Notes under the pieces: generated by a model
Databases searched by the model: none
What the model was told of the DNA's origin: nothing
Seen by the model: the letters and a program-made list of their open reading frames with translations, nothing else
Translations under genes and position numbers: made by a program
Assembly (NCBI RefSeq): GCF_003268775.1
Contig: NZ_QLSU01000022.1
Location: 1 to 64,000 of the forward strand
Reading direction: 5' to 3'
Source of the DNA: Paraburkholderia unamae
GTDB lineage: Bacteria; Pseudomonadota; Gammaproteobacteria; Burkholderiales; Burkholderiaceae
Length of the DNA stretch: 64,000 nucleotides
Shown here: one piece after another, positions 49,738-58,554 of the stretch
How the letters are laid out: each line of letters starts with the position of its first letter
Position numbering within the stretch: position 1 is the first letter of the stretch

Positions 49738-50004
49738 ATGAGCTACGATTTTGCCGAGCAGGATCTGGTGCACATCAGAAGCGTCGTCAGCCATTTTGAA
49801 CACGCGGTAGACAGGGCGCGTGACATAGAACCCGGATCGGTAGCCAGTCTAAACTACTGGCGCGCCAGGGTAACGACCATTCTGGCCACGCCCACGCTGC
49901 CCATGCACGTCGAAAAGCAGGCGAGGGACGTCCTTGGTCTCCTGGACCGTCTGGACGACGCGTGCCGTTGCGATCGCTCCGGTGACGCCCGCGCTCCATT
50001 CTGA
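49738..50004 (+). CDS. Hypothetical protein
   Basis: An 88-residue helical protein (SYDFAEQDLVHIRSVVSHFE onward). A good AGGGGA site precedes the ATG. An AT-richer promoter-like stretch (ATTAATACTACTAATTAAAA) lies 20-40 bp upstream. No family is recognised. Confidence 0.55.
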   Translation: MSYDFAEQDLVHIRSVVSHFEHAVDRARDIEPGSVASLNYWRARVTTILATPTLPMHVEKQARDVLGLLDRLDDACRCDRSGDARAPF

Positions 50005-50034
50005 TTGCACTGTGCGACGCGGGAGATGCAGGAC

Positions 50035-50286
50035 ATGCCATACGTGCCACAGCATGAGATCGCGCCACCCGTCCTTGTGACGGGTTCGCTCAAGGATGCG
50101 GCCCGGTTCCTGCTCTGCACGCTTTGTCGCGAGCCCGTCAATCCGGTCCCCGTGCCCCACGTGCTTTGCTGGGTCAAGCTGCTGCAGGCGCGCGGCGCCG
50201 ACTTTGCGTCTCACGTTGTGACGTGCGAGTGCTGGCTTCAGGAGCACCACCGCGGCTACCGGCCCAGGCCGCAGGAAGCGGACTGA
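50035..50286 (+). CDS. Small Cys-containing hypothetical protein
   Basis: An 83-residue protein with Cys residues in FLLCTLCREP (CxxC), HVLCW and VTCECW, so a metal site is possible. GGGAG lies 9 nt before ATG 50035; ATG 50026 is an alternative. The function is unknown. Confidence 0.5.
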   Translation: MPYVPQHEIAPPVLVTGSLKDAARFLLCTLCREPVNPVPVPHVLCWVKLLQARGADFASHVVTCECWLQEHHRGYRPRPQEAD

Positions 50287-50324
50287 CTGCGCAGGGCCTT
50301 CGCAGGACTTCAGGCCTGCGATGT

Positions 50325-50672
50325 TCAGTGGTGCTTCCCGTTGGCATCGTGATCAGCGCGCGCGCCGCGATTACGCGAGCGTTTGCCAGAAGTGAACCTC
50401 TGGCTGTGCCTGGCGAACGCACGCAGGTCATGACGCATGTACCACGGCCACCCTGCAAGATGATAGAAAAGGAGGCAGCCGCCGCGCATCCCGTGGCGCC
50501 ACCGGTGCGGCACGCCGTCAGTCGGGAAGTCCGCAAGTGTCCGGTAGCCCAGACAGCAGACGCCGAGCGTCATCCAGGCCATCGCGATGACGAGCGTCGG
50601 AATGGAAAGTGCGCAGGCAATGACGAAAATGCCGAATGGCGCACAGATTTCGAACGGCGAGCGGGTTCTCAT
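50325..50672 (-). CDS. Small membrane protein, intact copy
   Basis: A 115-residue protein with one or two transmembrane segments (APFGIFVIACALSIPTLVIA, MAWMTLGVCCLGY) and a basic C-terminal tail (SGKRSRNRGARADHD). It contains the segment YRTLADFPTDGVPHRW and FYHLAGWPWYM. A frameshifted paralogue lies at 55883-56250, with the same neighbour arrangement. The function is unknown. Confidence 0.6.
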   Translation of the reverse strand: MRTRSPFEICAPFGIFVIACALSIPTLVIAMAWMTLGVCCLGYRTLADFPTDGVPHRWRHGMRGGCLLFYHLAGWPWYMRHDLRAFARHSQRFTSGKRSRNRGARADHDANGKHH

Positions 50673-50815
50673 GGTCTTATCTTCCCGGCAGCATAGGATG
50701 CTCGATATCTCAGCTTTCTGCCGGCGTTATCTGCGAGGGCGTGACTCCGCCGGCGTTCCCCGGTAACGTTTCGATTCGTCTAAGAAATATTGCACCTGCA
50801 GTGAAAACCGGAATC

Positions 50816-51205
50816 ATGAAAGAACGAGCCACCGTCGTGTGCTGGCAACGCGGAAGAGTCCTTCTCGTCGAACGCGGAAGGGCAAGATGGGCGCTGCCCG
50901 GCGGCACGATCCGGCCGGGCGAGTCTGCGGTGGATGCGGCAATTCGGGAACTCAGTGAAGAGACAACAATCGAGGGCTGCGAACTGGGCTATCTGTTCCA
51001 GTTCGGAGGCCTGAGCAAACGCCATCACGTCTTTTTCACGCTGTTGCCCGATGCGGCGAGGCCTGTGCCGGGCAATGAAATCCAGCGATGCCGGTGGTTT
51101 CGCCCCGGGAAGGTGGCCACGCTCATCACCAGCGTGCCGACGCGCGAGATCATCAAGCTGCTGTTCAGTCATGAAGTGGCGGCGTCCGGGCTCGTTTCCG
51201 CGTAG
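50816..51205 (+). CDS. Nudix hydrolase
   Basis: A 129-residue Nudix protein. The Nudix box is GGTIRPGESAVDAAIREL followed by SEETTI, matching G-x5-E-x7-REL-x-EE except that the last Gly is Thr. Nudix enzymes cleave nucleoside-diphosphate-linked substrates. It is divergent from the small membrane gene at 50325; both recur as damaged copies at 55.9-56.6 kb. ATG 50816 is used; GTG 50801 is possible. Confidence 0.8.
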   Translation: MKERATVVCWQRGRVLLVERGRARWALPGGTIRPGESAVDAAIRELSEETTIEGCELGYLFQFGGLSKRHHVFFTLLPDAARPVPGNEIQRCRWFRPGKVATLITSVPTREIIKLLFSHEVAASGLVSA

Positions 51206-51419
51206 CCAGCGCCCCCGGGTCGCGCTTCCGGTAGGGTCGGGCCGTGGGCCGGGCGAAACGCGGGCGATTGCCACCCGGTAGCGCGCGTTCCAGCTGGCTC
51301 GACTGCGCCTAATCAGACTGGATCAGGGGCGTAAGGAGCTTTCGACCGTTCGTGATATTGCCCTGAATGTCACGGACCAGCCCGTTAAAGTTTGTGCCCC
51401 GGCGGCCGAAAATACATGC

Positions 51420-51674
51420 ATGGCGCATGAGCAACCAGACTCTCCCGAAAACAATCCCGTCTGGGCGGAGGCACGGGCGCTTGAGACCAGTATCCGTGCA
51501 ATCAGACGGGCACAGGGAAAGAGGAATCCTGAAGACTTTTCCCCAGAAAGCCCGGAATGTCTTGCGGTCATGGAGGAGTTCGCGCGCGAAGTCGGCCGTG
51601 TGCTTGCACTCGATGTCCGCGACCTTGAAAAGGATGACGACAGCAATCCGCACGGCGCCGGGGCGGCTGGCTAG
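51420..51674 (+). CDS. Small hypothetical protein
   Basis: An 84-residue acidic protein (AHEQPDSPENNPVWAEAR onward, then RAIRRAQGKRNPEDF and EFAREVGRVLALDVRDLEKDDD). Composition and codon use look real. No family is recognised and the ribosome binding site is weak. Confidence 0.5.
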   Translation: MAHEQPDSPENNPVWAEARALETSIRAIRRAQGKRNPEDFSPESPECLAVMEEFAREVGRVLALDVRDLEKDDDSNPHGAGAAG

Positions 51675-52284
51675 CCCCTGCCGGGAGCCGGTGCAATCTG
51701 ACGTGTCGGCTTTGCGGCTTATCTGGCGCGATGCCTTGTCATCGAATTTTGTCCCGGAGAGAATCTGACCAACGGGGAGTTCTCCAGTGGCAATCAGCGT
51801 GGTCGAGCCACGCGCCACAGGCTCCTCCCTCATTCCGGTGAAGCCAGCATCGATGCTGGCTCGTGGCAGCCAGAGGCGCTGCCCCAGACCGGTTCGATAT
51901 TTCTCCTGGACAACGGCGTCCGGTTCGGTGGTCGTCCGGGTCACAGCACGTGCTACGACGTAGCATGGTTGAACTGGCTGGCGTTTTCGAGCTAGCTGGG
52001 CGAAAGACTGTATTTCTTCCTCTGGAGCACGACCCGTGCGTCGGCGTGCTGCCCGAAACCGGCGACGAACCTGACGTTGCAGGCAAGCATGACCTCTCGC
52101 AATCGCGTGACTCAGCCGGCACACGGCTGGCGCGTTCGTCACGCCGCGGCTGGACACGGCGCGACCTGCGCCGGACATCGCGTAACCATTGAGGATTGGA
52201 CCATTTGCCGGGTAACGGTATGGCCGTGTCCTGTCGTCAGCCTGAACCTCGGCGCAGTGGCGGCGAATGTTCAACGGGCAGGCA
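51675..52284. other. Intergenic, no convincing gene
   Basis: About 610 bases. A long minus-strand frame covers it, but it continues antisense through the 51420 gene and into the 3' end of the 52285 gene, so it is probably not a gene. Some of its text (GLGQRLWLPRASIDAGFTG) is protein-like, so a decayed gene is possible. Confidence 0.3.
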
Positions 52285-52773
52285 TCACGCGGCCCCCGCA
52301 TGGGCAGGGCCGCCATCCATCGCACCACCGGGCTGCCGCGCGGCCTGCACCATGCGCCTTTCGAGGTGCTCGCTCGCCCGCGCAACGATCTCGACGCGGG
52401 TGGTGGCGAGCTGCCGATCGTACTCGTTCACCACCGTCGTCAGTTCGCGGATCAACGAATCCGGTAGTCTCCATTCGCCTGTCCGGCCAGCGTTGAGAAG
52501 TACCTCGTCGAGAGTTCGCTCGATGCGATCAATATCGTCGACATCGAGCCTGCCGAATCCTGTGCGGGTGATGTAGCCAGTGATGAAGACGATCTGGGAC
52601 ATGTGACTGATCAGTGCGCGGCCGGCCTCGCCGTTGCGCCGCCGCTCGTGCGCGATTCGCGTGCGCAGCGCAAGACTGGGTGCTTTGCTACGGGACATCG
52701 GAAGGAGCAGTGCTTTCGAGAGCGCCCTTGAGGTGGGCTGACGAAGGGAGCGGGGTTTGTTCCTGCTGGACAT
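52285..52773 (-). CDS. Hypothetical helical protein
   Basis: A 162-residue protein with a very basic N-terminus (SSRNKPRSLRQPTSRAL) and a helical core: RTRIAHERRRNGEAGRALI, RTGFGRLDVDDIDRIERTLDEV, IRELTTVVNEYDRQLATTR. It may bind nucleic acid. It resembles conserved hypothetical proteins in Burkholderia. Start 52773 was chosen as the first Met with protein-like text. Confidence 0.5.
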   Translation of the reverse strand: MSSRNKPRSLRQPTSRALSKALLLPMSRSKAPSLALRTRIAHERRRNGEAGRALISHMSQIVFITGYITRTGFGRLDVDDIDRIERTLDEVLLNAGRTGEWRLPDSLIRELTTVVNEYDRQLATTRVEIVARASEHLERRMVQAARQPGGAMDGGPAHAGAA

Positions 52774-52897
52774 GTCCAGGTCTCCTGCGCGTGAAGTTTG
52801 AGCCCCCCACATTCCTGGCATTCTCCGCGAGGAACCACAATGGTGGCTCGAATGGATGGCCGGGCTCAGTATTCCGGCGGATTGTCGGTAGCAGGAG

Positions 52898-52914
52898 CTT
52901 AAGGGAAACTTAAG
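52898..52914. promoter_or_regulatory. PmrA-type box (CTTAAG-N5-CTTAAG)
   Basis: CTTAAG GGAAA CTTAAG is an exact direct repeat matching the PmrA/BasR-family consensus (half sites YTTAAK, 5-bp spacer, 11-bp period). It lies 54 bp before the canonical start position of the response regulator, as expected for autoregulation in PmrAB/QseBC-type systems. Confidence 0.75.
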
Positions 52915-52940
52915 CATGCGTTATGCGATGCGCGCCGACA

Positions 52941-53633
52941 ATGATAGCGTGTCAGGAGGGCTGCACCACGCGCCTGCTGCTGGTTGAACACGACGGGATG
53001 CTTGCCGCGCCGGTGGTGGAAACGATGCGGTGCGCGGGCCATATGATCAACTGGGCACGCGACCGGCGCGAAGCGGAGTCGTCCCTTTGCGACGGAACAA
53101 CGTATGACCTGATCATGCTGGGCCTGGGTCTGCCAGGAGATGAAGGGCTCGACCTGCTGAACCATTACCGCAGGCTCGGCGGCCGCGCCCCGGTGATCAT
53201 CCTGACAGCCCTGGATGCAGTAGAAAGCCGTATTGGGGCGCTCAACGCAGGCGTGGACGATTACCTGATCAAGCCTTTTGACCTCGATGAACTCACGGCA
53301 CGTATCAGCGTGCTGATGCGTCGTCGTACGGGGCAGGCGGCGGGAGTGTACGCACACGATGGTCTTTTGCTGAACCACGTTTCCCACGAGGCGACCCTGC
53401 ATGGAGCGGCGCTCGACCTTCTACCGCGTGAGTTCACTCTGCTCGGGCCGCTTATCGAAGAACCGGAGCGGGTTTTTACCCATCATGACCTTCTGAGGAA
53501 GGTGTACGGCCTGGACGACGAAATCGACAGCAATGCGATCGAAGTTCATGTGCATCGTCTGCGGCAGAAGATCGGTGCGCAAAGGATCGTGACGGTGCGC
53601 GGCGTGGGTTATCGTCTCAGAAAGATCGCATGA
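52941..53633 (+). pseudogene. PmrA/QseB-like response regulator, degenerate
   Basis: An OmpR-family regulator with receiver (LLLVEHDGML to DYLIKPFDLDELTARI) and winged-helix output domain (LPREFTLLGPLIEEPERVF, SNAIEVHVHRLRQKIG, TVRGVGYRL). Three lesions are visible. The phosphoacceptor Asp is Gly (LIMLGLGLPG), one of the acidic-pocket Asp is His (VEHD), and the expected ATG after AGGAGG is ACG (52968). An in-frame ATG at 52941 could still start translation. The stop overlaps an ATGA where a sensor kinase would start, but only ~20-60 unrecognisable residues follow. Either a decaying gene or a phosphorylation-independent regulator. Confidence 0.8.
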
Positions 53634-53845
53634 GTGCGCGAGCCGCATCAACGACGGCGATGCCACTGCAACCTGGAACGACGGCACGATCCGTGTCGCG
53701 CGTTGCGCGCGTACCCACACAGGAGCGGGGCCCGTTAGCATTCCTGCTTTTTCTCCGCAGCCCCGGGCAAGCCGGTTGCTACGTCCGCGTGCCAGTTCCT
53801 GATCGTTGCAATGACTCGGTGCGATGGTCGGGAGTCGAACACGGC
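53634..53845. other. Possible sensor-kinase N-terminal remnant
   Basis: The ATG at 53630 overlaps the regulator stop exactly where histidine kinases usually begin in such operons. The frame (SARAASTTAMPLQPGTT...) has no transmembrane helix or HisKA motif and soon becomes non-coding. The partner kinase is absent. Confidence 0.3.
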
Positions 53846-54271
53846 TCATTTGGTTTTCGGTGGCCGGCCCGTCTTGACCGGCTCGACTGCCTTGACGGCC
53901 GCAAGAAGGTGTTTCGTTGGCACAGATGCCAGCAGAAGCAGTCCTGCACGCACAAGCTCGCTCTTTTTTACGGCAACGCCCGCGCCGAGGCACCGCTGCT
54001 TGAGCACCGCGAGCTGCTCGTAATCCTCCCTTGGCATTGTGAAGGTGTCGCGTACGACCTTTTCCGGTTTCACATGCTCCTTGTGGTGCCGGACAGCGCG
54101 CGCAGGCGTCGCCTGAACAGGCGTTGCCGTTCGGGTCTGTGGCCTGGACGCCACACCCCCGGTCCTCGCAGGCTCGACTGACTTCCCGCCGCCCGCGGCC
54201 TCGCGGCCACCGCCGTCAGGGGATGCATGTGCCCGTCTGGCGTTTGCGTTCCTGGTAGCTTTTGGCTTCAT
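53846..54271 (-). CDS. Basic protein with RHH-like C-terminal domain
   Basis: A 141-residue protein. The first ~85 residues are a low-complexity Lys/Arg/Pro/Ala linker (MKPKATRNANARRAHAS onward). The C-terminal part (VRDTFTMPREDYEQLAVL, VAVKKSELVRAGLLLLA) looks like a ribbon-helix-helix DNA-binding unit: one beta strand plus two helices. Such proteins are recurrent in Burkholderia. It is divergent from phoU. Confidence 0.6.
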   Translation of the reverse strand: MKPKATRNANARRAHASPDGGGREAAGGGKSVEPARTGGVASRPQTRTATPVQATPARAVRHHKEHVKPEKVVRDTFTMPREDYEQLAVLKQRCLGAGVAVKKSELVRAGLLLLASVPTKHLLAAVKAVEPVKTGRPPKTK

Positions 54272-54337
54272 GGTTTTTTTCGCGTTTGACAAACCGTACA
54301 AACAGTTTATCGTCTTTCTGGAATGCGGGAGTTTTTC

Positions 54338-55045
54338 ATGCCAGACAAGCATATTTCCAGCCAGTTTGATGCTGACCTTGAACACCTGTCGTCCAGGTTT
54401 TTCGCGATGGGGGGACTGGTTGAGTCACAGTTGACCGATGCAATGAACGCCCTCAGCCGCTTCGACATGCGACTGGTCGAGAAGGTGATTGATGAGGAGC
54501 ATCGACTCAACTCGATGGAAATCGAGATCGATGCGGAGTGAAACAATATCATCGCGCGGCGCCAACCCATCGCATCCGACCTGCGGAGGCTTATGGCCTT
54601 CTCCAAAGGCATTACCAATCTTGAGCGCGCAGGCGATGAAGCGCGCAAGATCGCAAAACGGACGAGGAAGATTTCGAATGATCCTGCGGGTAGGAATCTG
54701 GATATCGCCGAAATCCGGACATCTGGCCAGATGGCAGGAACCATCTTCCACGACGCGCTCGCGGCATTTGCCCGACTCGATACGGTCGAGGCTGCCAGGA
54801 TCATGCGCGACGATGAGGCAATCGATGAGCAGTACCGGGCATTCGTGCGCAGGCTGCCGGCATACATGGCCGGGAATCCTCGCGTTATTTCTTCCGCGCT
54901 CGACTATGTGTCCATTGCGTCGGCCATCGAACGGATTGGCGACCATGCAAAAAACCTGGCGGAGCTTGTCATCTATGTTGTCAAGGGCAAGGACGTCCGT
55001 CACCTTTCGCGTGATCGACTTGAGCGCGAGGCCCTGGACGATTGA
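54338..55045 (+). pseudogene. phoU: phoU with in-frame TGA codon
   Basis: Phosphate-signalling PhoU homologue: KHISSQFDADLEHLSSRF and EKVIDEEHRLNSMEIEIDAE, then TGA (54539-54541), then in the same frame NNIIARRQPIASDLRRLM and the rest to SAIERIGDHAKNLAELVIYVVKG. Aligned to E. coli PhoU (IDEACVRIIAKRQP), the TGA falls exactly on the Cys codon. All else is intact and full length (~235 codons), so a single TGC/TGT-to-TGA change is likely. Reading through would be needed for function. No pst genes are nearby. Confidence 0.88.
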
Positions 55046-55164
55046 GCGCGGCATGGCAGCGACATGAAATCTCAATGGTCGTAGGCGAGGTGGCCGTCAG
55101 CTGGTTGGGAGTTGAGGTTCGTGAAGTGTACGTAGTGAATACGCGCGTGTTGTGGAGTACGACA

Positions 55165-55383
55165 ATGAAGATGTCTCACAGATTGCAGTCCCATTCCGCC
55201 GGACCGGTTTGGGGGCTGGTTATGGGGATGTTCCTCGTGGCGATCGGAATCGTCATCTGGATCTATGCGAAGTCATCGCAACCTGGCGACTCACTGGATG
55301 AATCGCTCGCAATGGCTGCGATGCTTGTTGGGGTTTTTCTGGCTGTCTATGCCGGACGGGAAATCAGCCGCGCACGACGATGA
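55165..55383 (+). CDS. Small two-TM membrane protein
   Basis: A 72-residue protein with two transmembrane helices (VWGLVMGMFLVAIGIVIWIYA and AMAAMLVGVFLAVYAG) and a short polar loop. ATG 55165 is preferred over the longer frame. The function is unknown. Confidence 0.55.
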   Translation: MKMSHRLQSHSAGPVWGLVMGMFLVAIGIVIWIYAKSSQPGDSLDESLAMAAMLVGVFLAVYAGREISRARR

Positions 55384-55601
55384 TATCCGCGCGCAACAGT
55401 CGTCGGGAATGAACTGTTGACACGTCTGGTGGATGTCCGGCGTTGGGCCGCACGCATCGAACTGCGCCGGGCCCGCGACACGGGAGGAGCGGGTAGTGAC
55501 GCCCGTGCTGATTTGCGCTATGCCGCAAGCCCTGATCGATCCCGTAGCAATGTCTGGTGCCGCAGCGACAGGTGTACTCGCTGTTTGAATCGCGCCCTCA
55601 T

Positions 55602-55883
55602 TCAATGCTGGTAAGCCATGATAAACGCGCCCAGTCCTCCAACCACCAGGGCGAGCGGACACAACGCCGACGACCAGCCCTGCTGTATCCGGATTACGGT
55701 GTCGTAGAAACGCCATACAGCCACGACGCCGCAATAGGCTGTAATGACAGTGCCGGCTCCGCGAAGAGCTGGCAGCCACTGATGCCACACGGCGAGGCAA
55801 TAAATACCGAGGGCGATGATCGCAATACCGACCGCAGCATCGCAAACTTTACTCGGCTGCTGGTTGCTCGTCGGGGCGTTCAT
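55602..55883 (-). CDS. Small three-TM membrane protein
   Basis: A 93-residue protein with three hydrophobic helices (AAVGIAIIALGIYCLAV, GAGTVITAYCGVVAVW, LCPLALVVGGLGAFIMAY). Its start abuts the 3' end of the frameshifted membrane gene at 55883, so they were probably one unit. The function is unknown. Confidence 0.6.
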   Translation of the reverse strand: MNAPTSNQQPSKVCDAAVGIAIIALGIYCLAVWHQWLPALRGAGTVITAYCGVVAVWRFYDTVIRIQQGWSSALCPLALVVGGLGAFIMAYQH

Positions 55884-56250
55884 TACGATTGCCCTTTATT
55901 TCGTTGAGCCGTGTCTTCGGCTCTCAGATCAGGCGACTCTGGACCACTGCGGGAGGGCCATGGACGGCCGAGATGGCTTCGGACATGGCTCGCGAAATCC
56001 CGGAGTTCCGCTCGCATGTACCACGGCCACCATGCGAGGTGGTAAAAAAGCACAAGCGAGCGTCGCCGACCGCGCAACCAGCTGCGCGGAATGCGGTCGG
56101 TCGGAAAGTCCTCAAGGGAGCGGTAGCCCAGCGTACAGACGCCTATCGTCATCCATGCGATTGCAATGATGAATGTCGCCAGGCAGAACGAGCCAGCGAC
56201 CAGGAAATGACAAGCGGTGCGCAGATCTCCAGCGACGAGCGGTTTCTCAT
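55883..56250 (-). pseudogene. Frameshifted paralogue of the 50325 membrane protein
   Basis: The N-terminus RNRSSLEICAPL (from ATG ~56250) and the later part FLVAGSFCLATFIIAIAWM plus TIGVCTLGYRSLEDFPTD match the intact protein at 50325-50672 in order, but they sit in different frames. A one-base shift near 56205 separates them. The rest (FYHLAWWPWYMRAELRDFA) is also alike. An ATG at 56152 could express the C-terminal part only. Confidence 0.75.
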
Positions 56251-56329
56251 GATTGATCGCCCCTCCCGCGCTGTGGCTGCCGGTTCACGTGAGGCCTTGC
56301 TACAAATATAGCAGTTCTATGAAAGCACC

Positions 56330-56570
56330 CAAGCGTTGCAAGAGCGCGCCATGCTGGCAGCACAACCCGATGCTTCTGTTAGCCCGAGGGTGCTCGAGTT
56401 GGGCCACCCAGCGTCACGATCTTGCGGGCGAAATCCCCACCGGAAGCTGCCGGGCGCGAGTTTGAAGAGCGAACGGACCTGCCAGCCCATGCGCCCGGAT
56501 ATCTCTTCCAGTTTGGCGGCGCCAGCAAGTTGCATCACTTTCTCTGGATCAATTTTCTGCTGGCAGCCAC
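56330..56570 (+). pseudogene. Decayed Nudix hydrolase copy
   Basis: In one frame CWQHNPMLLLARGCSSWA resembles the CWQRGRVLLVERGRARWA start of the Nudix gene at 50816, and in another frame GYLFQFGGASKLHHF matches its GYLFQFGGLSKRHHVF. The Nudix box between them is destroyed. It is divergent from the damaged membrane gene, exactly as in the intact pair. Confidence 0.65.
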
Positions 56571-56904
56571 GCATGGTTTTTTGCACTGCTGGGGGCTCTC
56601 CGTGCGCCAACATCAATATGCAGCCGTTGGTTACATGCCGGAGCGGGAGTCTTGCGAAATTGAGTGATACGCAGTTGGTCGAGCGGCTGTTCATTCAGCG
56701 ACAGGTTCACGACCAGTCGCTTCTGGATTGCCCCGAGTGGTTGGATCGGTCAGCACATCTGGAATCTCAACGAGTGTCGACAGGCAGTCTTCAGGAACTG
56801 CCTGCCGCGCCGGATGCCGCACTGAGCACGTTGGAGGCCAACAAGCCGCACGTTGACCCTGATACGGGACTCGCGCTTGGCTCAGTCGACTATATTGTCG
56901 CCAT
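56571..56904. other. Intergenic, nothing recognised
   Basis: About 330 bases between the Nudix remnant and the IclR gene 3' end. Open frames here are antisense or carry no motif. Confidence 0.3.
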
Positions 56905-57714
56905 TCATCTGCACATTCTCTTGGTATGCGGTGCGGGGCGATCGGAGAGAGTGGAAATCGCTGTGCTTTCGTCGTTGTTCGGCGACCCCGGCAGTGGGAA
57001 CTGTCCGCCCAATTGCTGGCTTAGCGCCTGGGCGCTTTCACGGACAGACGCTATCCATGAGCCTTGTACCCGCTGTAACGGAACGATCAGGGTAATTGCG
57101 CCCAGCACGTCTTCAAGGGGACCAAATACCGGCGCTGCGATGCCCGCGAGTTCGGGTGAGCGGTCCCCGGCGAGCAATAGCACCTGTTCATTGCGGATCT
57201 GCTCCCCGAGCGCGGGGTCGCCGGTGTGCATGTAAGCCTGCAATACCCGGCCTGCCGCGCCCCTGCCCAGGGGGAGCAGATCTCCCGTTTCAATGCTGTC
57301 CCTGACCGCGTGCGGCGAGGCGATTCGATGAAGACATAGCCGGAATTCACCCTGGCGGACGTAAAACGCGGCGCTCTCACCGGTCGTTCTGACCAGTTCG
57401 TGCAGCGCAGCGACGGTCCAGTGCGAAAGAGAAAAGGACCGCATGTAAGCTGCATGGAACCTTGCAACCGCAGGCCCCAGGACGTAACGCCCATCGGGTT
57501 GCTGCGCAACGGCGTGCGCGTGGATGAGCGAGGCGATCAGACGCAGTATCGTGCTCTTATGGAGGCCCGTGTTGTTCGCGATCTCTTTGAGCGACAGGCT
57601 GCCGTTACCGTTTGCCAGTGCGGACAGCACACATAGCGCCCGATCGACAGCAGCGACTCCGGACGGTGGCGGATGGCTGATGGTCGGCATGGTGGTCGGG
57701 TGGCGTTGGGGCAC
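56905..57714 (-). CDS. IclR-family transcription regulator
   Basis: A 269-residue regulator. The N-terminal winged helix is at residues ~20-75 (AVDRALCVLSALANGNGSL, IANNTGLHKSTILRLIASL). The C-terminal IclR effector domain follows (AALHELVRTTGESAAFYV, LPLGRGAAGRVLQAY, LAGIAAPVFGPLEDVLGAI). IclR proteins sense small aromatic or organic acids. It is separated by only 21 bp from the end of the nif-associated unit and reads the same way, but a role there is not evident. ATG 57690 is an alternative start. Confidence 0.88.
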   Translation of the reverse strand: MPQRHPTTMPTISHPPPSGVAAVDRALCVLSALANGNGSLSLKEIANNTGLHKSTILRLIASLIHAHAVAQQPDGRYVLGPAVARFHAAYMRSFSLSHWTVAALHELVRTTGESAAFYVRQGEFRLCLHRIASPHAVRDSIETGDLLPLGRGAAGRVLQAYMHTGDPALGEQIRNEQVLLLAGDRSPELAGIAAPVFGPLEDVLGAITLIVPLQRVQGSWIASVRESAQALSQQLGGQFPLPGSPNNDESTAISTLSDRPAPHTKRMCR

Positions 57715-57735
57715 GACGAGCGGACGGCTACGTGG

Positions 57736-58221
57736 TTACTGGGACCTGGATTGTGTTAGCAATCCCTCCACGACGCCGAAACCGAGGCGGTCGGCCGGAT
57801 CGAGTACTCGGAGCTTCTCGACAAGTTGGCGAGCCACCACGCGCTCGCCGCGCCGCACACTGATGAACGCCAGCGCCTTGAGCGTAAAGAGCCAGAAGCG
57901 GGCGGGCCCAGGCATGGAGAAATCGGCGTCTGTGGGCTGAACCGCGCGCCAGTCACGATCGATTGACGCCTGTGCCGCAGCGACGGCGAGGCCCTTTCGG
58001 GCGACCTCGTTCGCCGGCTCCAGTTCGCCTCGGCTCGCGTGGAACTTGTAGAGCAGATAGTACGGAGGCAGGCAATTTGGAAACGTGAGCACTGCCGTCC
58101 ATAGCGCGGCGCCCGCCCGCTCGGGCCCCATGCCGCGCGCCTCGTCAACGAGACGCTTCACGGCAGGCGGGACTTCACCACCGAACAGTTCAGTGGACTC
58201 GACGCCAGTGAACAGGTTCAC
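57736..58221 (-). CDS. nif-associated TPR-like hypothetical protein
   Basis: A 161-residue helical protein (VKRLVDEARGMGPERAGAAL, LYKFHASRGELEPANEVARKG, ARFWLFTLKALAFISVRRGE) with repeat-like helix pairs. It is found after fix/nif genes in related organisms as I recall, with no known role. The GTG at 58221 overlaps the ferredoxin stop (GTGA) and has GGAGG 7 nt upstream, so it is translationally coupled. Confidence 0.6.
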   Translation of the reverse strand: MNLFTGVESTELFGGEVPPAVKRLVDEARGMGPERAGAALWTAVLTFPNCLPPYYLLYKFHASRGELEPANEVARKGLAVAAAQASIDRDWRAVQPTDADFSMPGPARFWLFTLKALAFISVRRGERVVARQLVEKLRVLDPADRLGFGVVEGLLTQSRSQ

Positions 58222-58544
58222 CACACAGCCTCCGGTGCGATGAGACGTGCGACCGGCGTGCCGCCTTCGAGATGCGAGGTGAAGATCTCCGCCACGTCGT
58301 CGGGTGTCACGCTGCGATAGAGCACCGCTTCCGGATAGACGATCACGTTGGCCCCCTGGTCGCAGGGGCCGAGGCAACCGGAATATGTGATCGCGACAGT
58401 TTCGTACGCGTTGCGCTTTTGCTGCTCGGCCCAGAAAGCCTGAACAAGGGCGACCGAGCCCTTGCCACCTCCACAAGAGCCGCGTGGATGCTGCGCAGGC
58501 CGGTTCTGGGTGCAAACGAAGACATGTCGTTGCGGTTTGCTCAT
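58218..58544 (-). CDS. Thioredoxin-like [2Fe-2S] ferredoxin
   Basis: A 108-residue thioredoxin-fold ferredoxin. Cluster cysteines are seen in FVCTQNRP, GSCGGGKG and SGCLGPCDQG, the pattern of Shethna-type ferredoxins and NuoE-like domains. Such proteins sit in nif/fix clusters and may supply or protect nitrogenase electrons. It lies 11 bp after fixX. Confidence 0.85.
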   Translation of the reverse strand: MSKPQRHVFVCTQNRPAQHPRGSCGGGKGSVALVQAFWAEQQKRNAYETVAITYSGCLGPCDQGANVIVYPEAVLYRSVTPDDVAEIFTSHLEGGTPVARLIAPEAVW

Positions 58545-58554
58545 TGCCGTTTCC

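Noticed and set aside
51309..52385. 358-codon minus-strand open frame
   Set aside because: It covers the 51420 gene in antisense and overlaps the 52285 gene; only a middle part looks protein-like, so I list the region as intergenic or decayed.
54539..54541. Selenocysteine at the phoU TGA
   Set aside because: The position is suggestive (Cys site), but I see no convincing SECIS-type element and selenocysteine PhoU is not known to me; a point mutation is far more likely.
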